DNA of 64,000 nt, taken from positions 1 through 64,000 of the forward strand of contig CAJUPW010000002.1 of the NCBI GenBank assembly GCA_910588635.1. Reading direction: 5' to 3'. Shown piece by piece: positions 59,471-64,000 of the stretch. The position numbers and the translations under genes were made by a program. Under the pieces are notes generated by a model. It made no database searches and was not told the origin of the DNA. It saw only the letters and a program-made list of their open reading frames with translations. The DNA is from an uncultured Oscillospiraceae bacterium (GTDB lineage Bacteria > Bacillota > Clostridia > Oscillospirales > Oscillospiraceae). The stretch's first letter is position 1, and each line of letters starts with the position of its first letter.

Positions 59471-61240
59471 ATGAAAGATACTGGACAGATCGTGATTTAC
59501 TCTCGAAAATCCAAGTTTACTGGTAAAGGAGAGAGCATTGAAAACCAAATAGAGATGTGCAAACAGTATATACGTCTGCATTTTGGAGAAAAAGCGGCCG
59601 GTGACGCTCTGGTATACGAGGATGAAGGATTCTCTGGCGGAAACCTGGAACGTCCGCAGTTTAAGAAAATGATGGCGGAGGCAAAGGAAAAAGATGTCCA
59701 GGCCATCGTTGTCTACCGCCTTGACAGAATTAGCCGCAATATCGGAGATTTTGCCAAGCTGATTGAAAAGCTGAATGACATGCGGATAGACTTTATCTCC
59801 ATCAAGGAGCAGTTTGACACAGCTTCTCCCATGGGAAGGGCCATGATGTATATTTCTTCTGTCTTTTCTCAACTGGAGCGGGAGACGATTGCGGAGCGTA
59901 TCCGGGACAATATGCACGAACTGTCCAAAACGGGGCGTTGGCTGGGTGGGGTGCCGCCTACAGGCTACCGGTCAGAAAGTGTGTCCAGTGTAACGATTGA
60001 CGGAAAAACCAAAAAGGCCTGTAAGCTAAGGGCAATTCCGGAGGAACTCAGTCTGGTCAAGCTGATTTTTGACAAATTCCTTGAGACCGGCTCTCTGACA
60101 AAGACGGAGACATATCTGCTGCAAAACGGGTATACCACAAAAAACGGAAAACAGTTTACCCGTTTTGCAATCAAAGGACTGCTCTCGAACCCTGTGTACA
60201 TGATTGCGGACGAATTTGCCTACAATTACCTGACAGAAAAAGATGTTGATTTGTTTTCAGATAAAAGTGAGTTTGATGGCGTTCATGGAGTAATGGCCTA
60301 TAACCGTACCTTACAGCAACCAGGGAAGGCCAACAAGATCAAGCCAATGGAGGAATGGATCGTATCTGTGGGCAAGCATGAAGGCGCAATCGAGGGTGCC
60401 ACATGGATTAAGGTACAGTCACTTTTGGAGCGGAATAAATCCAAAAGTTACAAAAAGCCACGTAGCAATGTCGCACTGCTCTCCGGTCTGCTGGTCTGCG
60501 GCAACTGCGGCGATTATATGCGTCCCAAGACTTCTCAGCGGCTCAATACAAAGGGGGAGCCAATCTATACCTATTTATGTTCCACAAAAGAACGCAGCAG
60601 ATGCCATATTTGCAATATGAAGAACTGTAACGGCAATATTCTGGATGCGGACATTATTGAGCAGATAAAATCTCTGAGCGAGGACCATTCGGACTTTTTC
60701 CGCCAGTTGGAACGAAGTAAGCGGATCTTGACAGGAGACAGGCAGGAATATGACAACGAAATTGCCCAACTGAAAAATAAAATTTCTGAAAATGAGACTG
60801 AGATCAAAGGCATAGTTTCTGCGTTGGGAAAAGCTGCCGGCACCGCAGCGGAAGACTACATGATACAGCAGATTGATGAACTGCATCAGAAGGGGGAATC
60901 CATAAAACGGCGCTTGGTAGAATTGGAAGAGTTGACCACCAGCAATACTTGGTCAGAAATGGAGTTTGATCTTTTGGCCCAGATGCTGTCCACATTCAAA
61001 AATACAGTTGACGAGATGACCGTTGAACAGAAACGGACGGCACTCCGTACCATTGTGAAGCAAGTCATTTGGGATGGGCAAGACGCTCATGTCGTTCTGT
61101 TCGGTTCGGATTATAAGTATGAATTTCCGGAAACACCCATTGGAATCAAGGGAATAGAGGCAGAAAACGGCGAAAAAGAAAATTTTGACGGAACGGCAGA
61201 AAGGGGAGATGCGGAGCCGTTGCGAGAGTATAGCAAATGA
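59471..61240 (+). CDS. Large serine recombinase of the 55-kb element
   Basis: ATG 59471 follows GGAGG by eight bases. The 589 residues have the resolvase domain (YSRKS with Ser14, EGFSGGN, RLDRISRN), then the DNA-binding recombinase domain. A Cys zinc ribbon follows (LVCGNCGDYM ... CHICNMKNC), then a coiled coil (~420-480) and a C-terminal part. It should cut at AAATG sites to excise or insert the element. Its last codons and TGA stop lie in the attR core (61238-61240). In the excised circle the stop is lost and the frame continues into the double-XRE gene. Homologue in role to SpoIVCA of B. subtilis; sporulation control is not shown. Confidence 0.93.
   Translation: MKDTGQIVIYSRKSKFTGKGESIENQIEMCKQYIRLHFGEKAAGDALVYEDEGFSGGNLERPQFKKMMAEAKEKDVQAIVVYRLDRISRNIGDFAKLIEKLNDMRIDFISIKEQFDTASPMGRAMMYISSVFSQLERETIAERIRDNMHELSKTGRWLGGVPPTGYRSESVSSVTIDGKTKKACKLRAIPEELSLVKLIFDKFLETGSLTKTETYLLQNGYTTKNGKQFTRFAIKGLLSNPVYMIADEFAYNYLTEKDVDLFSDKSEFDGVHGVMAYNRTLQQPGKANKIKPMEEWIVSVGKHEGAIEGATWIKVQSLLERNKSKSYKKPRSNVALLSGLLVCGNCGDYMRPKTSQRLNTKGEPIYTYLCSTKERSRCHICNMKNCNGNILDADIIEQIKSLSEDHSDFFRQLERSKRILTGDRQEYDNEIAQLKNKISENETEIKGIVSALGKAAGTAAEDYMIQQIDELHQKGESIKRRLVELEELTTSNTWSEMEFDLLAQMLSTFKNTVDEMTVEQKRTALRTIVKQVIWDGQDAHVVLFGSDYKYEFPETPIGIKGIEAENGEKENFDGTAERGDAEPLREYSK
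61235..61239 (+). other. attR core of the 55-kb element (AAATG)
   Basis: The element side reads GAGTATAGC and then AAATG; the chromosomal side continues with the sigK 3' part (GAG-ATA-TTG). Joined with the left element arm, the circle would contain GTATAGC-AAAT-GCTATAC, a perfect 7-bp dyad around the centre. Confidence 0.85.
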
Positions 61241-61601
61241 GATATTGATGTATTTCCGTTCTCAGCGGAAGCTCCAGGGAGAGGTCTCACTGACCGATAC
61301 GCTGGAGGCGGCGGGGGATGGGGGGACGCTGTCCCTGATGGATGTGATCGCGGTGGACGACCATATGCTGGAGGACCTGGACACTCGGGACGCCTGCGTA
61401 AAGGTGCGCCGGTGTGTCCAGACCTGCCTTACCCCCAGAGAGCGGATGATTATCACCATGCGCTATGGCCTGGATGACAGACCGCCCCGTACCCAACGGG
61501 AGATTGCGGGCCAGTGCGGCATCAGCCGGTCGTATGTGTCCCGCATCGAAAAAAAAGCGCTGGAAAAACTGCAAGTAGGGATGGAGGGCTGGTCGCCCTG
61601 A
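61236..61601 (+). pseudogene. sigK: 3' part of split sigK (regions 3-4)
   Basis: From codon 61236 the frame reads NEILMYFRSQRKLQGEVSL, TDTLEAAG, SLMDVIAVDDHML, CLTPRERMIITMRYGLDD and PRTQREIAGQCGISRSYVSR, IEKKALEKL, that is the end of region 2, region 3 and the region 4 helix-turn-helix of SigK. The open frame from 61185 includes element DNA, not sigK. By itself it lacks core-binding region 2, so it is not functional. After element loss it is joined in frame to the piece at 5911-6051. Together they make ~170 residues and still need the N-terminus from left of the window. Confidence 0.92.
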
Positions 61602-61636
61602 TCCGATTTTGTAGTATTTTAACAAAGGAAAGCTTT

Positions 61637-61664
61637 TTGCCCCAAGATATTGGGGCAATTTTTT
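61637..61664 (+). terminator. Intrinsic terminator after sigK
   Basis: TTGCCCCAA / TTGGGGCAA (61637-61645 and 61650-61658) is followed by TTTTTT. It ends the sigK transcript 36 bases after its stop and is part of the chromosome, not of the element. Confidence 0.88.
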
Positions 61665-61758
61665 CTGCGGTTGAGGTTGACTTCTTTAGACTATTGCACT
61701 ACTATGATAAAGCAATAAACAACGCCGCGCCTGTCTGAGGCGCGGAAGGAGGAACCGC

Positions 61759-62823
61759 ATGGGACAGACACACAGCGAGCAGGCGGTGCAGCGGCTGCGG
61801 GAGCTGTACCGCAGCTATGGATATATTCAGTATAAAATGAGCAAATTTGAGCCTTATGACCTCTACGTCCACAACAAGAGCTTTCTGGTCAGCGAGGACA
61901 TTCTCACCTTTACCGACGCGGACGGCCGCCTGATGGCGCTGAAACCGGACGTGACCCTCTCCATTGTGAAAAACGCCAAGGAGGGGGCGGGACTGCAGAA
62001 AGTCTACTACAGCGAGAACGTCTACCGCACCTCCCCCATGACCCGGGGGTTCCGGGAGATCATGCAGACAGGGCTGGAGTGCGTGGGGGAGATGGACCTG
62101 GTGGCTATGGGCGAGGTGCTGATGCTGGCGGCCAGAAGCCTGGAGCTCATCGGCGGAGACTACCTGCTGGACGCGAGCCACCTGGGCTTTGTGGCCGGGC
62201 TGATGGACAGCGGGGACACGCCGGATGGCTGCCGGACCGAGCTTTTGAAGCGGATGGGAGAGAAAAACGTGGCCGCCCTGGGCGGGCTGTGCCGGGAGCT
62301 GGGCCTGGACCCGGAGATGGCGGAGGACCTGTGCCGTCTGACCTCCCTCTACGGCCCGCCGGCCGAAGTGCTGCCCCAGCTGGAGGAGATGGTCCGGGGA
62401 GAGCGGATGGATTCCGCCCTGGCTGAGCTGCGGGACGTGTGCGCCCTGGTGCCCGAGCGGCATCTGAGGCTGGACTTTTCCGTGGTCAACAATATGGACT
62501 ACTACAACGGCCTTATTTTCCGGGGCTATCTGCCCGGCCTGCCCAGTGGAGTGCTGTCCGGCGGGCGGTATGACAACCTGCTCCACCAGATGGGCCGGGG
62601 GGACGGAGCCGTCGGCTTCGCCGTGTACATGGATCTGCTGGAGCGCCTGGAGCGCCCGGAGGAGACCTTCGACGCGGACGTGCTGCTGTTGTACGACGAC
62701 GGAACGCCCGCCGGGGCCGTTCTCCGGGAGGCTGAAGACTGCCGCCGGTCGGGCCAGAGCGTCCGGGTGGAGCGCCAGAGGCCGGAGGGGCTGTCCTTCC
62801 GGGCGGTGCGGAAGGTGGGGTGA
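61759..62823 (+). CDS. hisZ: ATP phosphoribosyltransferase regulatory subunit HisZ
   Basis: The 354-residue protein is a class II aminoacyl-tRNA synthetase-like fold: KPDVTLSIVKNAK, YYSENVYR, REIMQTGLECVGE and FSVVNNMDYYNGLIFRGYL, the HisZ pattern in which HisRS catalytic and anticodon parts are lost. It forms a complex with the short HisG and makes histidine feedback possible. AAGGAGG lies five bases before the ATG. It precedes hisG by 6 bases. A small hairpin (CCGCGCC/GGCGCGG, 61725-61746) overlaps the leader and may affect translation. Confidence 0.93.
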   Translation: MGQTHSEQAVQRLRELYRSYGYIQYKMSKFEPYDLYVHNKSFLVSEDILTFTDADGRLMALKPDVTLSIVKNAKEGAGLQKVYYSENVYRTSPMTRGFREIMQTGLECVGEMDLVAMGEVLMLAARSLELIGGDYLLDASHLGFVAGLMDSGDTPDGCRTELLKRMGEKNVAALGGLCRELGLDPEMAEDLCRLTSLYGPPAEVLPQLEEMVRGERMDSALAELRDVCALVPERHLRLDFSVVNNMDYYNGLIFRGYLPGLPSGVLSGGRYDNLLHQMGRGDGAVGFAVYMDLLERLERPEETFDADVLLLYDDGTPAGAVLREAEDCRRSGQSVRVERQRPEGLSFRAVRKVG

Positions 62824-62829
62824 GGGAGC

Positions 62830-63465
62830 GTGATTAATGTCGCCTTGCCCAAGGGACGCCTGGGGGAGAAGGTCTATCAGATTTTGGAGGTGGCCGGTTA
62901 CCCCTGTCCCGCTATTTTGGAGGAGAACCGGAAGCTGGTCTTTGAGAACGAGGCGGCGGGGGTACGCTACTTCTGGGTCAAGCCCAGCGACGTGGCCATC
63001 TATGTGGAGCGGGCCGCCGCCGACGTGGGCATCGCGGGGAAGGATGTCCTGCTGGAGTATCAGCCGGAGATCTATGAGCTGCTGGACCTGGGCATCGGGA
63101 AATGCCGGATGTGCGTGGCCGGAAAGAAGGACTTCCGGGACCGGCGGGACCGGACCCTGCGGGTGGCCACCAAATTCCCCAAGATCGCCAAGGGCTACTA
63201 CAGCGCCCAGAGCCGGGACATCGACATCATCAAGCTCCACGGCTCTATTGAGCTGGCTCCGCTGCTGGGGTTGAGTGATGTGATCGTGGACATTGTGGAG
63301 ACGGGGAAGACCTTGCTGGAGAACGATCTGGAAGTGAAGCATACCATCGTCCCCATCAGCGCCCGGCTGATCGCCAACAAGGTGAGCTATAAATTCAAGT
63401 ACGAGGAGATCACCCGGCTATGCCGGCAGACGGACGAATGGATCAGAAAGGAGGCGGCGCGATGA
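62830..63465 (+). CDS. hisG: ATP phosphoribosyltransferase, short form (HisG)
   Basis: GTG 62830 gives 211 residues: INVALPKGRLGEKVYQI, FWVKPSDVAIYVERAAADVG, IKLHGSIELAPLLGLSD VIVDIVETG (the PRPP-binding site region). It has no C-terminal ACT-like domain, so it is the short form that needs HisZ. It joins ATP and PRPP in the first step of histidine synthesis. The stop overlaps the next start (ATGA). Confidence 0.95.
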   Translation: MINVALPKGRLGEKVYQILEVAGYPCPAILEENRKLVFENEAAGVRYFWVKPSDVAIYVERAAADVGIAGKDVLLEYQPEIYELLDLGIGKCRMCVAGKKDFRDRRDRTLRVATKFPKIAKGYYSAQSRDIDIIKLHGSIELAPLLGLSDVIVDIVETGKTLLENDLEVKHTIVPISARLIANKVSYKFKYEEITRLCRQTDEWIRKEAAR

Positions 63466-64000
63466 GCCGGTATATGAGTTCCCGCTTCGATACCCTGGAG
63501 GCCTATGTGCCGGGGGAACAGCCCCAGGATATGCAGTATGTAAAGCTGAACACCAACGAATCCCCCTTCCCGCCCTCCCCGGAGGTGCTTTCGGCGGTGA
63601 ACGCCGCCGAGACGGGGAGGCTCAACCTCTACCCGGACCCGGAGGGAACCGCTCTGCGCGCCAGACTGGCGGCCATGTACGGCGTGGAGCCGGACAATGT
63701 CTTTCTGGCCAACGGCTCCGACGAGCTTCTGTTCTTTGCCTTTATGGCCTTCTGCGACAGCGAGCGCCCTGTGGCCTTTCCCAACATCAGCTACGGCTTT
63801 TACCCGGTGTACGCCCAGCTGCTCCAGGCGCCCTACACGGAGATTCCCTTGCGGGAGGGCTTTGTCCTGAACCCGTCGGACTACTGCGGGATCGGGAAAA
63901 ACATCGTCATCGCCAACCCAAACGCCCCCACGGGCCGGGCCATTTCGGCTGCGGATATTGAGGAGATTGTCCGCACCAACCCGGACCGGGTGGTCCTTGT
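63462..64000 (+). CDS. hisC: Histidinol-phosphate aminotransferase, partial (HisC)
   Basis: The frame starts ATG 63462 and runs off the window after ~180 codons. It reads VKLNTNESPFPPSP, the N-terminal signature of HisC, LYPDPEGTALRARLAAMYGV, FLANGSDELLFFAFMAF and IVIANPNAPTGR, the aminotransferase substrate and PLP region before the lysine. It makes histidinol phosphate with PLP. Third gene of a compact his operon. Confidence 0.92.
   Translation, partial: MSRYMSSRFDTLEAYVPGEQPQDMQYVKLNTNESPFPPSPEVLSAVNAAETGRLNLYPDPEGTALRARLAAMYGVEPDNVFLANGSDELLFFAFMAFCDSERPVAFPNISYGFYPVYAQLLQAPYTEIPLREGFVLNPSDYCGIGKNIVIANPNAPTGRAISAADIEEIVRTNPDRVVL

Larger units (their letters stand above)
6053..61239. mobile_element. 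55-kb sigK-intervening element (skin-like, decayed conjugative element with ESX-like cargo)
   Basis: The ends are set by the split sigK gene and the AAATG repeat, giving an element of 55,187 bp. It encodes one serine recombinase at the right end, a RepA-type initiator, parts of a type IV secretion system, an accessory block of integrative-element proteins, and a 29-kb EssC/WXG100/kinase/lipoprotein cargo. Its virB4 is truncated, and no relaxase or coupling protein is seen, so self-transfer looks lost. The insertion codons are those interrupted in the B. subtilis sigK gene by the skin element, whose core I recall as AATGA. Whether excision is tied to sporulation here is inference. Confidence 0.9.

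Noticed and set aside
61185..61235. Start of the sigma ORF at the ATG 61185
   Set aside because: This part is the end of the recombinase gene in another frame; the real sigK sequence starts at the attR core.
61702..63342. 546-codon minus-strand ORF opposite hisZ and hisG
   Set aside because: Antisense shadow of well-identified histidine genes.

Overview
The window looks like chromosome of a low-to-mid-GC, spore-forming Firmicute of the Oscillospiraceae/Clostridia type (relatives of Flavonifractor, Oscillibacter, Intestinimonas). This rests on a sigK-like sporulation sigma gene, a hisZ-hisG-hisC run with the short HisG, strong AGGAGG ribosome sites, and clostridial-style conjugative-element genes. 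No rRNA, tRNA or CRISPR was seen.

Layout. (1) 1-5910: the right part of one mobile element (large serine recombinase, a partner ORF that shares a domain with it, two ParB-like/accessory ORFs, a regulator). It ends in the codons for the KKYY motif of a sigK-like gene. (2) 5911-6052: a middle piece of sigK, about 47 codons. (3) 6053-61239: a 55,187-bp element inserted at the I-E-N|E-I-L codons of sigK. Its serine recombinase lies at the right end, and the 5-bp core AAATG is repeated at both ends. Joining the two flanks restores a continuous SigK region 2-4 sequence. (4) 61236-61601: the 3' part of sigK with its own terminator. (5) 61759-64000: hisZ, hisG and the start of hisC.

Inside the 55-kb element: 6-16 kb holds regulators, remnants (HNH/maturase-like, receiver domain), a DNA adenine methyltransferase and accessory proteins of integrative elements, all minus strand and led by a structured, attenuator-like leader. 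16.4-45.6 kb is one long plus-strand block. It has a LytTR regulator with a Glu in place of the phospho-Asp, an FHA-EssC ATPase, an EsaB-like ubiquitin fold, two WXG100 proteins plus two more small helical proteins, an SLH/Ig-like lipoprotein, an FHA protein, a PP2C phosphatase, twelve lipoproteins that share one TPR head but differ in the C-terminal domain, a transmembrane Ser/Thr kinase, a membrane protein with 16 TxxL motifs, and an SLH-transglutaminase protein. 45.7-59.3 kb is a minus-strand type IV (conjugation) block: sigma-like regulators, C39 peptidase, a PrgI-VirB4 fusion whose C-terminus is lost in a deletion, VirB6- and VirB2-like proteins, a radical SAM protein and a RepA-type initiator. 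No relaxase or VirD4 coupling protein is visible.

How it fits together (inference). The element resembles the B. subtilis 'skin' element in placement but is a decayed conjugative element. Its main cargo is a compact ESX/type VII-like system without recognisable EssA, EssB or EsaA, wired to a kinase-phosphatase-FHA signalling set. The TxxL protein is a candidate phospho-scaffold and the TPR lipoproteins candidate surface partners. A working SigK would need the 55-kb element removed, and the missing N-terminal part supplied from left of the window.
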